DNA from: Streptomyces asoensis
GTDB lineage: Bacteria > Actinomycetota > Actinomycetes > Streptomycetales > Streptomycetaceae
Length of the DNA: 64,000 bases
Direction of reading: 5' to 3'
Assembly (NCBI RefSeq): GCF_016860545.1
Contig: NZ_BNEB01000002.1
Location: 434,001-498,000, forward strand
Shown here: piece after piece, positions 28,893-38,533 of the stretch
How the letters are laid out: every line of letters begins with the position of its first letter
How positions within the stretch are numbered: position 1 is the stretch's first letter
The notes under the pieces: model-generated
What the model was told of the DNA's origin: nothing
Seen by the model: only the letters and a program-made list of their open reading frames with translations
Database searches by the model: none
Made by a program: the position numbers and the translations under genes

Positions 28893-29795
28893 ATGTCCGA
28901 ACCGACCGGTGCCGCCCGCAGGCGCGGGCCCTTCAAGGTCGGGGACCAGGTTCAGCTGACCGATCCCAAGGGCCGCCACTACACGTTCACGCTCGAAGCC
29001 GGGAAGAACTTCCACACCCACAAGGGTTCCTTCCCGCACGACGAACTGATCGGCTCACCCGAGGGCAGCGTTGTCCGCACCACCGGGAACGTCGCCTACC
29101 TCGCGCTGCGCCCCCTGCTCCCCGACTACGTCCTGTCCATGCCCCGCGGCGCCGCCGTGGTCTACCCCAAGGACGCGGGGCAGATCCTCGCCTTCGCCGA
29201 CATCTTCCCCGGCGCACGCGTCGTCGAGGCCGGCGTCGGCTCCGGATCGCTGAGCAGCTTCCTGCTGCGCGCCATCGGCGACCAGGGCATGCTGCACAGC
29301 TACGAGCGCCGCGAGGACTTCGCCGAGATCGCCCAGCAGAACGTCGAGCGCTACTTCGGCGGCCCGCACCCCGCCTGGCAGCTCACCGTCGGCGACCTCC
29401 AGGACAACCTCTCCGACACCGACGTCGACCGCGTCATCCTCGACATGCTGGCCCCCTGGGAGTGCCTGGAGGCCGTCTCCAAGGCCCTCGTCCCCGGCGG
29501 CATCCTGTGCTGCTACGTGGCCACCACCACCCAGCTCGCGCGGACCGTGGAGTCCATCCGCGAGATCGGCTCCTTCAACGAGCCGACCTCCTGGGAGTCG
29601 ATGATCCGCAACTGGCACGTGGAAGGCCTTGCCGTCCGCCCGGACCACCGGATGATCGGCCACACCGGCTTCCTCCTCACCGCCCGCCGCCTCGCCGACG
29701 GCGTCGAGCCGCCCATGCGCCGCCGCCGCCCCGCCAAGGGCGCCTACGGCGAGGACTACACCGGCCCCAACGCCGACGGCGGCAACGGCCGCTGA
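28893..29795 (+). CDS. trmI: tRNA (adenine-58-N1)-methyltransferase TrmI
   Basis: TrmI methylates A58 in the T-loop of tRNA using SAM. The 300-residue protein has an N-terminal beta domain, then the Rossmann core with VEAGVGSGSLSSFLL (SAM-binding, about 111-125) and the catalytic-site segment VDRVILDMLAPWE. The C-terminal tail is basic (MRRRRPAKG). It is followed by a 23-bp terminator. The order RecB-like nuclease, protease, trmI, proteasome ATPase is an actinobacterial pattern that I recall from Mycobacterium as well. Confidence 0.94.
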   Translation: MSEPTGAARRRGPFKVGDQVQLTDPKGRHYTFTLEAGKNFHTHKGSFPHDELIGSPEGSVVRTTGNVAYLALRPLLPDYVLSMPRGAAVVYPKDAGQILAFADIFPGARVVEAGVGSGSLSSFLLRAIGDQGMLHSYERREDFAEIAQQNVERYFGGPHPAWQLTVGDLQDNLSDTDVDRVILDMLAPWECLEAVSKALVPGGILCCYVATTTQLARTVESIREIGSFNEPTSWESMIRNWHVEGLAVRPDHRMIGHTGFLLTARRLADGVEPPMRRRRPAKGAYGEDYTGPNADGGNGR

Positions 29796-29821
29796 CACGG
29801 CCCCGCCGCGGCCCCAACGAC

Positions 29822-29873
29822 AAGGCGCCGTGGCGGAGTTCCGGACCGACCCGGAACTCCGCCACGGCGCCTT
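29822..29873. terminator. Terminator downstream of trmI
   Basis: A perfect 23-bp stem (29822-29844 with 29851-29873) closes a 6-base loop. This is one of the strongest hairpins in the window. Confidence 0.9.
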
Positions 29874-30015
29874 CCCGTTGCCCCGCACCGCCCGCCACCA
29901 GGCACGGCCCCGTCCGATATCCCGTACCCCGCCGTTCCCCCACCGTGTGACGTGTGGCACGATGCTGGCCAATCCCCCGGCCTCACCGGCACAGCCACCA
30001 CAGGAGACACTGCCA

Positions 30016-30588
30016 GTGCAGCAATCCGCCCTCCCGGAACTGGCACACACCCACGCCCGGCCCATCCACTGGGTCGCGACCGCCACCGCCCTCGCCGGTG
30101 TCGTCGCCCTCTCCTCGTTCCTCCAGCCCAGAGCCGCCACGGCCGCCCAGACCACCGGCCGCACCGCCAGACCCGCCACCACCGCCGCCCCCGCCACGAC
30201 AGGCGTCGACTTCCCCCTCACCTGCGGCCCCGTCCAGGCACTCGTGGTGAAGAAGGCCAGCGGCGACCTCGACGGGGACGGCATCCCGGAAACGGTCGCG
30301 GTCGTCCACTGCGACGCCGCCATGGGCACCCCGCCCGACGCCGTCTACGTCCTCACCCACGGCGCCGACGCCACGCACGCACGCGTGGTCGCCACCCTCG
30401 TCGACCCCAAGACCCGCAACACCGTCACGAGCCTCACCGTCACCGACGGAGCCGTCCTCGCCACCCTGCTCGGCTACTCCACACCGGACGTACCCAGTTG
30501 CTGCCCCGACCTCAAGGACAGCGCCAAGTGGGAATGGAAGGACGACACGTTCGTCCGCTCGACACCCGCGGGCGCCCACAGCGTCTGA
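30016..30588 (+). CDS. Secreted protein of unknown function with a DxDxDG loop
   Basis: A 190-residue protein with an N-terminal hydrophobic segment (about residues 19-37, WVATATALAGVVALSSF) that could be a signal peptide or anchor, followed by a Thr-Ala-rich linker. The mature part contains SGDLDGDGIPETVAV, a calcium-loop pattern found in FG-GAP/VCBS-like repeats, and several Cys (including CC in PSCCPD). The GTG start at 30016 follows a CAGGAG site; an open frame extends upstream through the trmI terminator and is rejected. No function is recognised. It faces the ferredoxin gene convergently. Confidence 0.65.
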   Translation: MQQSALPELAHTHARPIHWVATATALAGVVALSSFLQPRAATAAQTTGRTARPATTAAPATTGVDFPLTCGPVQALVVKKASGDLDGDGIPETVAVVHCDAAMGTPPDAVYVLTHGADATHARVVATLVDPKTRNTVTSLTVTDGAVLATLLGYSTPDVPSCCPDLKDSAKWEWKDDTFVRSTPAGAHSV

Positions 30589-30644
30589 TCCCGGCCACCG
30601 GCCTGTGAGAAATCAGACAACCGTCACCACGCGTCGCGACGGAC

Positions 30645-30950
30645 TCACTCCGCGTCAGGCCCGTACACCTCGACGCTGTCCGAAACGCGTCGCACATGAA
30701 TACAGTCACCGGGACACTCGCGCGCCGAATCCACCACGTCCGTCAGCAACGGCAACGGCACCGGCGTCGTGGCCCCCTTGGCCTGCAAGAGCTCGTCGTC
30801 CGCGCCCTTCACGTAGGCCAGACCGTCGATGTCCAGTTCGAAGACCTCCGGCGCGTACTGCGCGCAGATCCCGTCACCGGTACAGAGATCCTGGTCGATC
30901 CAGACCTCCAGCGCCTCGCCGCCGACCTGTGCCTCCTGCTGCACGCCCAT
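30645..30950 (-). CDS. Ferredoxin, probably 3Fe-4S
   Basis: A small acidic protein of 101 residues with the cysteine pattern DLCTGDGICAQYAPEVFELD then ARECPGDCIHV. One Cys of the usual four-Cys motif is replaced (CTGDGIC has only two), which is typical of 3Fe-4S or hybrid ferredoxins that serve P450s and other oxidases in Streptomyces. An internal start near residue 15 is also possible. It diverges from the proteasome ATPase gene arc. Its redox partner is unknown. Confidence 0.85.
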   Translation of the reverse strand: MGVQQEAQVGGEALEVWIDQDLCTGDGICAQYAPEVFELDIDGLAYVKGADDELLQAKGATTPVPLPLLTDVVDSARECPGDCIHVRRVSDSVEVYGPDAE

Positions 30951-31149
30951 GACTCCTGCCGTTTACTGTCGAGCCGCAAGGGAACGATGCAGGCTCTGAC
31001 GGGTGTTGAACACTTCGACCCTACCCTCGGCGGCTTCCCCACCATGTTCCGTGGGTATCCCCCTGGCGTGAGGGAGAGCGCAAGGGTGAAGATCGGACAC
31101 ACCTCGACAGTCTTTGTGATCTAGGGGTTTCAATCGACACCCACCCAGG

Positions 31150-31155
31150 TAGGGT
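31150..31155 (+). promoter_or_regulatory. Candidate -10 of the arc promoter
   Basis: TAGGGT (31150-31155), a common Streptomyces -10 form, lies 38 bases before the arc GTG. A matching -35 is weak. Confidence 0.4.
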
Positions 31156-31193
31156 CTGGAAGCGTCCAGCTCCCCTTGGAGGAGGTGAGGACC

Positions 31194-32960
31194 GTGGCAG
31201 CCCACGACGACGACATGAACCGCGGCATCCGCCCGGGACGAGGGTCCGACGACCCGTCCGGGCAGATTGCCTACCTTGAGCAGGAGATCGCCGTCCTGCG
31301 GCGCAAGCTCGCCGACTCTCCGCGGCACACGAGGATTCTCGAAGAGCGGATCGTCGAGCTACAGACGAACCTGGCCGGCGTGTCCGCCCAGAACGAGCGA
31401 CTCGCCAACACGCTCCGTGAGGCCCGCGACCAGATCGTGGCCCTCAAGGAAGAAGTCGACCGGCTCGCACAGCCGCCGGCCGGCTTCGGTGTCTTCCTCT
31501 CGGCCAACGAGGACGGCACGGCCGACATCTTCACCGGAGGCCGCAAACTCCGCGTGAACGTCAGCCCCGGCGTCGAGCTCGAGGAGCTCAGGCGCGGCCA
31601 GGAAGTGATGCTCAACGAAGCACTCAACGTGGTCGAGGCCATGGAGTACGAGAGCGTCGGCGACATCGTCACCCTCAAGGAGATCCTCGAGGACGGCGTA
31701 CGCGCCCTGGTCCAGGGCCACACCGACGAGGAAAGGGTGGTCCGGCTCGCCGAACCCCTCCTGGACGTCGTCATCCGCCCCGGCGACGCCCTGCTCCTCG
31801 AACCCCGCTCCGGATACGTCTACGAAGTCGTCCCCAAGAGCGAGGTCGAGGAACTCGTCCTCGAAGAGGTCCCCGACATCGGCTACGAGCAGATCGGCGG
31901 CCTCGGCGGACAGATCGAGATGATCCGCGACGCGGTCGAGCTCCCGTACCTGTACCCCGACCTCTTCAAGGAGCACGAGCTGCGCCCGCCCAAGGGCGTC
32001 CTGCTCTACGGACCGCCCGGATGCGGCAAGACGCTCATCGCCAAGGCCGTCGCCAACTCGCTGGCCAAGAAGGTCGCCGAGGTCACCGGCCAGGCCACCG
32101 GCAAGAGCTTCTTCCTCAACATCAAGGGCCCCGAGCTCCTCAACAAGTACGTCGGCGAGACCGAGCGGCAGATCCGCCTCGTCTTCCAGCGCGCACGGGA
32201 GAAGGCCTCCGAGGGCACCCCCGTCATCGTCTTCTTCGACGAGATGGAATCCCTCTTCCGCACCCGCGGCTCCGGCGTCAGCTCCGACGTCGAGAACACC
32301 ATCGTCCCGCAGCTCCTCGCCGAGATCGACGGCGTCGAAGGCCTCCAGAACGTGGTCGTCATCGGCGCGTCCAACCGCGAGGACATGATCGACCCGGCCA
32401 TCCTGCGCCCTGGCCGCCTCGACGTGAAGATCAAGATCGAGCGCCCGGACGCCGAAGCGGCCAAGGACATCTTCCAGAAGTACCTCACCGAACGCCTCCC
32501 CCTGCACTCCGAGGACGTGGGCGAACACGGCGGCGACAAGACCACCACCGTCCAGAGCATGATCCAGACGGCCGTGGAACACATGTACGCCGAATCCGAG
32601 GAGAACCGCTTCCTGGAAGTCACCTACGCCAACGGTGACAAGGAAGTCCTCTACTTCAAGGACTTCAATTCCGGCGCCATGATCGAGAACATCGTCGGCC
32701 GCGCCAAGAAAATGGCCATCAAGGACTTCCTCGACCACAACCAGAAGGGCCTGCGCGTCTCCCACCTCCTCCAGGCCTGCGTGGACGAGTTCAAGGAGAA
32801 CGAGGACCTGCCCAACACCACCAACCCCGACGACTGGGCCCGGATCTCCGGAAAGAAGGGCGAACGGATCGTCTACATCCGCACCCTCATCACCGGAAAG
32901 CAGGGCGCGGACACCGGACGCTCCATCGACACGGTGGCGAACACCGGACAGTACCTGTAG
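31194..32960 (+). CDS. arc: Proteasome-associated AAA+ ATPase ARC (Mpa)
   Basis: ARC recognises pupylated proteins, unfolds them and feeds them to the 20S core. The 588 residues contain an N-terminal coiled coil (about 22-80), the tandem OB region, Walker A GPPGCGKT (273-280) and Walker [11 protein letters not shown]. The C-terminus is GQYL, the motif that docks on the proteasome. I chose the GTG at 31194 (protein [11 protein letters not shown]) since it follows a GGAGGTGAGG site; a TTG 18 bases upstream is possible. It is the first gene of the pupylation locus. Confidence 0.96.
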   Translation: MAAHDDDMNRGIRPGRGSDDPSGQIAYLEQEIAVLRRKLADSPRHTRILEERIVELQTNLAGVSAQNERLANTLREARDQIVALKEEVDRLAQPPAGFGVFLSANEDGTADIFTGGRKLRVNVSPGVELEELRRGQEVMLNEALNVVEAMEYESVGDIVTLKEILEDGVRALVQGHTDEERVVRLAEPLLDVVIRPGDALLLEPRSGYVYEVVPKSEVEELVLEEVPDIGYEQIGGLGGQIEMIRDAVELPYLYPDLFKEHELRPPKGVLLYGPPGCGKTLIAKAVANSLAKKVAEVTGQATGKSFFLNIKGPELLNKYVGETERQIRLVFQRAREKASEGTPVIVFFDEMESLFRTRGSGVSSDVENTIVPQLLAEIDGVEGLQNVVVIGASNREDMIDPAILRPGRLDVKIKIERPDAEAAKDIFQKYLTERLPLHSEDVGEHGGDKTTTVQSMIQTAVEHMYAESEENRFLEVTYANGDKEVLYFKDFNSGAMIENIVGRAKKMAIKDFLDHNQKGLRVSHLLQACVDEFKENEDLPNTTNPDDWARISGKKGERIVYIRTLITGKQGADTGRSIDTVANTGQYL

Positions 32961-33193
32961 GACCAGGGCGGCTGCGGGTGCCCACCACGGGTACCCGCAG
33001 CCGTCTGTTTTCCGGGCCACGGCTGGAGCAAGGCAATGACGCAAATGATCTCCCCACCAGCGCGGAGGCGTTCTAGGCTCTTCCGTACCGCCGGGTCGCG
33101 CAGTGCGGGGACGGGCACCGCACACGCACCGGAGCACCACCGGTATCTGAGCGGCGCCCACGACCGAGGGTGCCGCCGGGCAAGGAGGGCCGC

Positions 33194-34705
33194 ATGACCG
33201 TACGGCGAGTAATGGGCATCGAGACGGAGTACGGCATCTCCGTCCCCGGCCACCCGAACGCCAATGCCATGCTCACCTCGTCCCAGATCGTCAACGCCTA
33301 CGCGGCGGCGATGCACAGGGCCCGCCGGGCCCGCTGGGACTTCGAGGAGGAGAACCCGCTGCGGGACGCGCGTGGCTTCGACCTCGCCCGCGAGGTCGCC
33401 GACTCCAGCCAGCTCACCGACGAGGACATCGGCCTCGCCAACGTCATCCTCACCAACGGCGCCCGGCTCTACGTCGACCATGCCCACCCCGAATACAGCT
33501 CGCCCGAGGTCACCAACCCCCGCGACGCCGTCCTCTGGGACAAGGCCGGCGAACGGATCATGGCCGAGGCCGCCGAACGGGCCGCCGCGCTCCCCGGCGC
33601 CCAGCCGATCCACCTCTACAAGAACAACACCGACAACAAGGGCGCCTCCTACGGCACGCACGAGAACTACCTGATGAAGCGGGAGACCGCCTTCTCGGAC
33701 ATCGTGCGCCACCTCACGCCCTTCTTCGTCTCCCGCCAGGTGGTCACCGGCGCCGGCCGGGTCGGCATCGGCCAGGACGGCCACGAACACGGCTTCCAGC
33801 TCAGCCAGCGCGCCGACTACTTCGAGGTCGAGGTCGGCCTCGAGACGACGCTCAAGCGCCCCATCATCAACACCCGCGACGAACCGCACGCCGACGCGGA
33901 GAAGTACCGCCGTCTGCACGTGATCATCGGCGACGCCAACCTCTCCGAGATCTCGACCTACCTCAAGCTCGGCACCACGGCCCTGGTCCTGTCGATGATC
34001 GAGGACGGCTTCATCGCCGTCGACCTCGCCGTCGACCAGCCCGTCCGCACCCTCCACCAGGTCTCCCACGACCCCACCCTGAAGCGACTGGTCACCCTGC
34101 GCAGCGGCCGCACGCTCACCGCGGTGCAGCTCCAGATGGAGTACTTCGAGCTGTCGCGCAAATACGTCGAGGAGCGGTTCGGCGCCGACGCCGACGACCA
34201 GACCAAGGACGTCCTCGCGCGCTGGGAGGACACCCTGAACCGTCTGGAGAACGACCCCATGAGCCTCGCCGGCGAACTCGACTGGGTCGCCAAGCGGGAG
34301 GTCATGGAGGGCTACCGGCGCCGTGACGGTCTCGACTGGGACGCCGCGCGCCTGCACCTCGTCGACCTCCAGTACGCCGACGTACGGGCCGACAAGGGCC
34401 TCTACAACCGTCTGGTGGCCCGCGGACGCATGAAACGGCTCCTGGACGAGAGCGAGGTCGAGCGGGCCGTCACGAAGCCGCCGGAGGACACCCGCGCGTA
34501 CTTCCGCGGCCGCTGTCTGGAGCAGTACGCCGACGACGTGGCCGCCGCGTCCTGGGACTCGGTGATCTTCGATCTGCCGGGCCGGGACTCGCTCCAGCGC
34601 GTCCCAACCCTGGAACCGCTTCGCGGAACGCGAAATCACGTCAAGGAGCTCCTGGACCGCTGCCGAACGGCGGAAGACCTGGTCAGGGTGCTTTCGGGCG
34701 GCTGA
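33194..34705 (+). CDS. dop: Pup deamidase/depupylase Dop
   Basis: Dop removes Pup from substrates and, where needed, deamidates its C-terminal Gln. The 503-residue glutamine-synthetase-like protein starts [17 protein letters not shown] (ATP/Mg Glu10) and has the nucleophilic Asp95 in [15 protein letters not shown]. The segment [14 protein letters not shown] is the Dop-loop, which is absent from PafA. An AAGGAGG site lies 5 bases before the ATG at 33194. It is paralogous to pafA downstream. Because Pup here already ends in Glu, its role in this organism is probably depupylation. Confidence 0.96.
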   Translation: MTVRRVMGIETEYGISVPGHPNANAMLTSSQIVNAYAAAMHRARRARWDFEEENPLRDARGFDLAREVADSSQLTDEDIGLANVILTNGARLYVDHAHPEYSSPEVTNPRDAVLWDKAGERIMAEAAERAAALPGAQPIHLYKNNTDNKGASYGTHENYLMKRETAFSDIVRHLTPFFVSRQVVTGAGRVGIGQDGHEHGFQLSQRADYFEVEVGLETTLKRPIINTRDEPHADAEKYRRLHVIIGDANLSEISTYLKLGTTALVLSMIEDGFIAVDLAVDQPVRTLHQVSHDPTLKRLVTLRSGRTLTAVQLQMEYFELSRKYVEERFGADADDQTKDVLARWEDTLNRLENDPMSLAGELDWVAKREVMEGYRRRDGLDWDAARLHLVDLQYADVRADKGLYNRLVARGRMKRLLDESEVERAVTKPPEDTRAYFRGRCLEQYADDVAAASWDSVIFDLPGRDSLQRVPTLEPLRGTRNHVKELLDRCRTAEDLVRVLSGG

Positions 34706-34727
34706 CCCGCCCCCGGGGCGGGCCCGG

Positions 34728-34756
34728 CCGGACGGGGTGGAAACCCCTCCGTCCGG
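34728..34756 (+). terminator. Hairpin between dop and pup
   Basis: CCGGACGG (34728-34735) pairs with CCGTCCGG (34749-34756), with further pairing inside. It may terminate dop or attenuate pup. A -10-like TAGGGT at 34819-34824 could give pup its own promoter. Confidence 0.6.
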
Positions 34757-34893
34757 GAATCATCGAGGTGGCCCCCGTACGTTGTGGCAACTGCGGGGCC
34801 GATGTCGGACCCGGCTTGTAGGGTCTGATCATCACCGATCGGCAGGAATGCCGACCTGTCGACCATGTCGGGCGAAAGAGCGGGGTGAGGGTT

Positions 34894-35112
34894 ATGGCGA
34901 CCAAGGACACCGGCGGCGGCCAGCAGAAGGCGACGCGGTCCACCGAGGAGGCCGAGGAGCAGGCGCCCGAGGCGCAGGCGTCGGAGGACCTCAAGGAACG
35001 CCAGGAGAAGCTGAGCGACGACGTCGACTCGGTTCTTGACGAAATTGACGATGTCCTCGAGGAAAATGCCGAGGACTTCGTTCGAAGTTTCGTTCAGAAG
35101 GGCGGCGAGTAG
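34894..35112 (+). CDS. pup: Prokaryotic ubiquitin-like protein Pup
   Basis: This is the 72-residue intrinsically disordered tag that PafA attaches to lysines of target proteins. The central and C-terminal part (KLSDDVDSVLDEIDDVLEEN) is the ARC-binding coiled-coil segment. The protein ends VQKGGE: the last residue is encoded as Glu, so it is ready for ligation without deamidation. The ATG at 34894 starts MATKDTGGG; a start 9 bases upstream is possible. It lies between dop and the HNH gene. Confidence 0.97.
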   Translation: MATKDTGGGQQKATRSTEEAEEQAPEAQASEDLKERQEKLSDDVDSVLDEIDDVLEENAEDFVRSFVQKGGE

Positions 35113-35148
35113 CCTTCGGATCAAAGGCTGCGGGGGGCTCGGAGCTTG

Positions 35149-35739
35149 ATGATCGAAGATGCTGTGAAGCGCTGCTCGCGGTGCAAGGAGCTGAAGCCAC
35201 GAGCAGCCTTCGCCGGCAACAGGGCGGCCCGGGACGGCTTGCAGGCCTACTGCCGGGAATGCTGGGCGGCCTATCACCAGGCTCGCCAACTCGCGAAGGG
35301 CCGGAAGGTGCGGCCGCGGGTGGAGACGCCCGAGGGGCACAAGTTCTGCCGCACCTGTGAGGAGGTCAAGCCGCACAGTGAGTGGCACCGTAACGCCACG
35401 GCGTCCGACGGCCTTGCGACCTGCTGCAAGGCGTGCAAAGCCGTCAAGGGCCGCCGTGGACACCTGATGCGCCACTACGGCATGACCGAAGCCGAACGCG
35501 ACGCCATGGTGGCCTCGCAAAGGGGTCTCTGCGTGATCTGCCTGAAAGCTCCTGCCGTACATGTGGATCACTGCCACGAGACGGGTAGGGTCCGTGGCGT
35601 ACTGTGCTTCAACTGCAATTCGGCCATCGGCAAGTTGGGAGACGATCCCGACGCTGTTCGTCGGGCAGCCGCTTACCTGGAAGGAACTCCATGGAAGCCA
35701 ACACTCGTAGCACCGGGCGTCTACCGGCTGCCTTCCTGA
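35149..35739 (+). CDS. HNH endonuclease VII-like protein between pup and prcB
   Basis: The 196-residue protein has two N-terminal zinc-ribbon-like CxxC pairs ([10 protein letters not shown]...YCRECW and [10 protein letters not shown]...CCKACK). A C-terminal endonuclease VII/HNH domain follows: [35 protein letters not shown]. The DHCHETG and FNCN segments match phage-type recombination endonuclease VII. It starts 36 bases after pup, and its 3' end overlaps prcB by 49 bases. I recall a similar gene at the same place in S. coelicolor, so it is probably ancestral in the genus rather than a recent insertion. Its link to proteolysis is unknown. Confidence 0.85.
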   Translation: MIEDAVKRCSRCKELKPRAAFAGNRAARDGLQAYCRECWAAYHQARQLAKGRKVRPRVETPEGHKFCRTCEEVKPHSEWHRNATASDGLATCCKACKAVKGRRGHLMRHYGMTEAERDAMVASQRGLCVICLKAPAVHVDHCHETGRVRGVLCFNCNSAIGKLGDDPDAVRRAAAYLEGTPWKPTLVAPGVYRLPS

Positions 35740-36536
35740 CGCCCGGGTCCTCGTCCTTCATGGACTTTCTCTCCGACCACCAGCCGGAGCTCCTGCCGGG
35801 CAAGCGGCAGCTGCCTCCGACGCAGGGCGTCATCGAGGCGCCGCACGGCACGACGATCGTCGCCGTGACCTTCCCCGGCGGTGTCGTGCTCGCCGGTGAC
35901 CGTCGTGCCACGATGGGCAACGTCATCGCGCAGCGGGACATCGAGAAGGTCTTCCCGGCCGACGAGTACTCGGCGGTCGGTATCGCCGGCACCGCCGGTC
36001 TGGCCGTCGAGATGGTGAAGCTGTTCCAGCTGGAGCTGGAGCACTTCGAGAAGGTCGAGGGGGCGCAGCTCTCGCTGGAGGGCAAGGCGAACCGTCTGTC
36101 GACCATGATCCGGTCGAATCTGGGGATGGCCATGCAGGGGCTGGCGGTGGTGCCCCTGTTCGCCGGGTTCGACGTGGACCGCGACAGGGGCCGGATCTTC
36201 TCGTACGACGTGACGGGCGGCCGGTCGGAGGAGCACAACTACGCGGCCACGGGTTCCGGGTCGATCTTCGCGCGCGGGGCCATGAAGAAGCTGTTCCGCG
36301 GCGACCTGTCCGAGGCCGAGGCCACCACGCTGGTGGTGCAGGCCCTCTACGACGCGGCGGACGACGATTCGGCGACCGGTGGTCCCGATGTCGCGCGCCG
36401 GATCTACCCCATCGTCACCGTGATCACCGAGGACGGTTTCCGCCGGCTGACCGACGAGGAGTCGTCGGAGATCGCCCGCTCGGTTCTGGAGCGTCGTCTG
36501 GAGCAGCCGGACGGCCCGCGTGCCGCCCTGCTGTAG
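35691..36536 (+). CDS. prcB: Proteasome subunit beta PrcB
   Basis: PrcB is the catalytic subunit of the 20S core. The 281-residue precursor has a 53-residue propeptide that is removed autocatalytically, exposing Thr54 ([12 protein letters not shown]). The catalytic Lys is expected in the following GDRRATMGN region or beyond. The ATG at 35691 with an AAGGA site matches the S. coelicolor protein ([19 protein letters not shown]), so the frame extending upstream to 35604 is rejected. It overlaps the HNH gene by 49 bases in a different frame, which could couple their translation. Confidence 0.96.
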   Translation: MEANTRSTGRLPAAFLTPGSSSFMDFLSDHQPELLPGKRQLPPTQGVIEAPHGTTIVAVTFPGGVVLAGDRRATMGNVIAQRDIEKVFPADEYSAVGIAGTAGLAVEMVKLFQLELEHFEKVEGAQLSLEGKANRLSTMIRSNLGMAMQGLAVVPLFAGFDVDRDRGRIFSYDVTGGRSEEHNYAATGSGSIFARGAMKKLFRGDLSEAEATTLVVQALYDAADDDSATGGPDVARRIYPIVTVITEDGFRRLTDEESSEIARSVLERRLEQPDGPRAALL

Positions 36537-36597
36537 CCGGCGGCCGGTTCTCATCCCAGGTGATCCAGTGACTTCGACAGAAAGGGACGGATAGCCG

Positions 36598-37335
36598 GTG
36601 TCGACGCCGTTCTATGTCTCACCCCAGCAGGCGATGGCCGACCGTGCCGAGTACGCCCGCAAGGGCATCGCGCGCGGGCGCAGCCTCGTTGTGATCCAGT
36701 ACGCCGACGGCATCGTGTTCGTCGGTGAGAATCCGTCCCGTGCGCTGCACAAGTTCAGCGAGATCTACGACCGGATCGGTTTCGCGGCCGCCGGCAAGTA
36801 CAACGAGTACGAGAACCTGCGGATCGGTGGCGTGCGGTACGCCGATCTGCGGGGGTACACCTACGACCGTGACGACGTGACGGCCCGGGGTCTGGCGAAC
36901 GTGTACGCGCAGACGCTGGGCACGATCTTCTCGTCGGCGGGGGAGAAGCCGTACGAGGTGGAGCTGGTGGTGGCGGAGGTCGGTGCCACGCCGGACGGGG
37001 ACCAGATCTACCGGTTGCCGCACGACGGTTCCATCGTGGACGAGCACGGGTCGGTGGCGGTCGGTGGCAATGCCGAGCAGATCAGCAGCTATCTGGACCA
37101 GCGTCACCGGGACGGCATGAGCCTGGCCGAGGCGCTGAAGCTGGCGGTCCAGGCCTTGTCCCGTGACACGAACGGTACGGAGCGGGAGATTCCGGCCGAG
37201 CGTCTCGAGGTGGCGGTGCTGGACCGTACGCGGCCGCAGTCGCGCAAGTTCAAGCGGATCGTGGGGCGCCAGCTGGGCCGGTTGCTGGAGACGGACGGTG
37301 CGTCCACGGAGGCGGAGAGCGCCGACGAGGAGTAG
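36598..37335 (+). CDS. prcA: Proteasome subunit alpha PrcA
   Basis: PrcA forms the outer gated rings of the 20S core. The 245-residue protein has the alpha-type N-terminus [20 protein letters not shown] (gate and H0 helix) and the core segment [25 protein letters not shown]. The C-terminal tail is acidic ([10 protein letters not shown]). The GTG start at 36598 follows prcB by 61 bases in the same transcript, which ends in a strong hairpin. Confidence 0.97.
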   Translation: MSTPFYVSPQQAMADRAEYARKGIARGRSLVVIQYADGIVFVGENPSRALHKFSEIYDRIGFAAAGKYNEYENLRIGGVRYADLRGYTYDRDDVTARGLANVYAQTLGTIFSSAGEKPYEVELVVAEVGATPDGDQIYRLPHDGSIVDEHGSVAVGGNAEQISSYLDQRHRDGMSLAEALKLAVQALSRDTNGTEREIPAERLEVAVLDRTRPQSRKFKRIVGRQLGRLLETDGASTEAESADEE

Positions 37336-37357
37336 TTCCGTAGGCGAGTGTCTCTGT

Positions 37358-37389
37358 CACGCCCCGGCCGGTGTCCCGGCCGGGGCGTG
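37358..37389. terminator. Terminator after prcA, shared with the LacI gene
   Basis: A 14-bp perfect stem (37358-37371 with 37376-37389) and 4-base loop lies between convergent prcA and the LacI-family gene. Confidence 0.9.
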
Positions 37390-37396
37390 GTGCGTC

Positions 37397-38413
37397 TCAG
37401 GGGGCGCCGGGCGGGGCCGTGGAGGCCCGCACGACGAGTTCGACGGGGATGTCCCCGCCGTCGGGTGTGCGGCCTTCCAGGACGGCCAGGAGGGCTTGCA
37501 TGCCGCGTTCGCCGAAGAGTTCGGAGTCGAGTCGCACAGTGGTGAGCTCGGGGTCGAGGGCGGTGGCCAGGGTGAGGTCGTCGAGGCCGGTGACGGAGAT
37601 GTCGTCGGGCACGCGCAGGCCGAGGCGCCGTAGGGCTTTGTAGGCGCCGGCGGCGAGCTTGTCGTCGTCGCAGACGATGGCGGTGGGGCGCGGGCCGGGG
37701 GTGCCGAGGGCGGTTGCCGCGGCGGTGAGGGCGCCGTCGATGGAGATCGGGGCGGGGGCGGTGCGCAGGGTGGTGCCGGGGACGGTGGCGAGGCGGGTGG
37801 CGAGTTCGCGGGCGCGGATCTCGAAGGTCCAGGAGGGGATGTCGGCCGCGAGGTGCAGGAAGCGGCGGTGGCCGAGTCCGAGGAGGTGGTCGGCGATCTG
37901 GCGTACGCCGTCGGTGATGTCGAGGTTGACGGTGGCGGCGCCGAGGCTTCCTGCGGGGTCGCTGTCGAGCATGACGAGGGGGAGTTGGTCGCCGCGGATG
38001 GCGGTGAGGGCGTCGGCGGCCATGGAAGAGGCGAGGACGCCGTCGAGGGCGGCCTGTGCGGAGGCGAAGGGGTTGCGGGCGGGGCCGACGCCTTCGGGGG
38101 AGGGGTAGAGGACGACTCCGAAGCCGTGTTCGGCGGCGACGCGTGCCGCGCCGGTGTAGACGCCGGCGAAGAATTCGGTGGTGAGGGCGGGGACGACGAG
38201 GAGGACGGTGCGGGTGCGGCCGAGGCGGAGGTTGCGGGCGGCCAGGTTGGGGCGGTAGCCGAGGTCGTGGGCGGCTTCGCGGACGCGTCGGGCGGTGGTC
38301 TCGGAGACGCGGCCGCGCCATTTGTCGCCGAGGACCAGGGAGACGGCGGCCTGGGAGACCCCGGCGGCCCGGGCGACGTCACGGCTCGTGGGGCGCGTGC
38401 TGGCTCGTGCCAC
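37397..38413 (-). CDS. LacI-family transcriptional regulator
   Basis: The 338-residue protein has an N-terminal LacI helix-turn-helix (TSRDVARAAGVSQAAVSLVLG, about residues 9-29), the hinge region YRPNLAARNLRLGRT, and a periplasmic-binding-like effector domain. I chose the GTG at 38413 (MARASTRPTSRDV), with GGAG 8 bases upstream. It diverges from an MFS transporter. The intergenic inverted repeat TACGTAT/ATACGTA may be its operator, which would make the transporter its target. The ligand is unknown. Confidence 0.9.
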   Translation of the reverse strand: MARASTRPTSRDVARAAGVSQAAVSLVLGDKWRGRVSETTARRVREAAHDLGYRPNLAARNLRLGRTRTVLLVVPALTTEFFAGVYTGAARVAAEHGFGVVLYPSPEGVGPARNPFASAQAALDGVLASSMAADALTAIRGDQLPLVMLDSDPAGSLGAATVNLDITDGVRQIADHLLGLGHRRFLHLAADIPSWTFEIRARELATRLATVPGTTLRTAPAPISIDGALTAAATALGTPGPRPTAIVCDDDKLAAGAYKALRRLGLRVPDDISVTGLDDLTLATALDPELTTVRLDSELFGERGMQALLAVLEGRTPDGGDIPVELVVRASTAPPGAP

Positions 38414-38457
38414 CGTGGGGCTGCTCCTTCGTATGGACGGGCGAACAGCGCACATGG

Positions 38458-38484
38458 TACGTATGACAAAAGACGTTATACGTA
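38458..38484. promoter_or_regulatory. Inverted repeat between LacI and MFS genes
   Basis: TACGTAT (38458-38464) and ATACGTA (38478-38484) form a perfect 7-bp inverted repeat with a 13-bp spacer. It lies in the AT-richest part of this divergent intergenic region, so it is a good candidate operator for the LacI-type regulator. Confidence 0.5.
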
Positions 38485-38533
38485 AAACCTCGGGGTGGTG
38501 CACCGTCCCGGGCGAGCCGACGGAGGCGGGACA

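Noticed and set aside
29830..30015. Upstream extension of the small secreted protein gene
   Set aside because: It would begin inside the trmI terminator hairpin and place about 60 non-signal residues before the signal peptide.
35149..35739. HNH gene as a homing-type or recent mobile insertion in the pup locus
   Set aside because: Base composition matches its neighbours, there are no flanking repeats, and I recall the same gene at this place in S. coelicolor.
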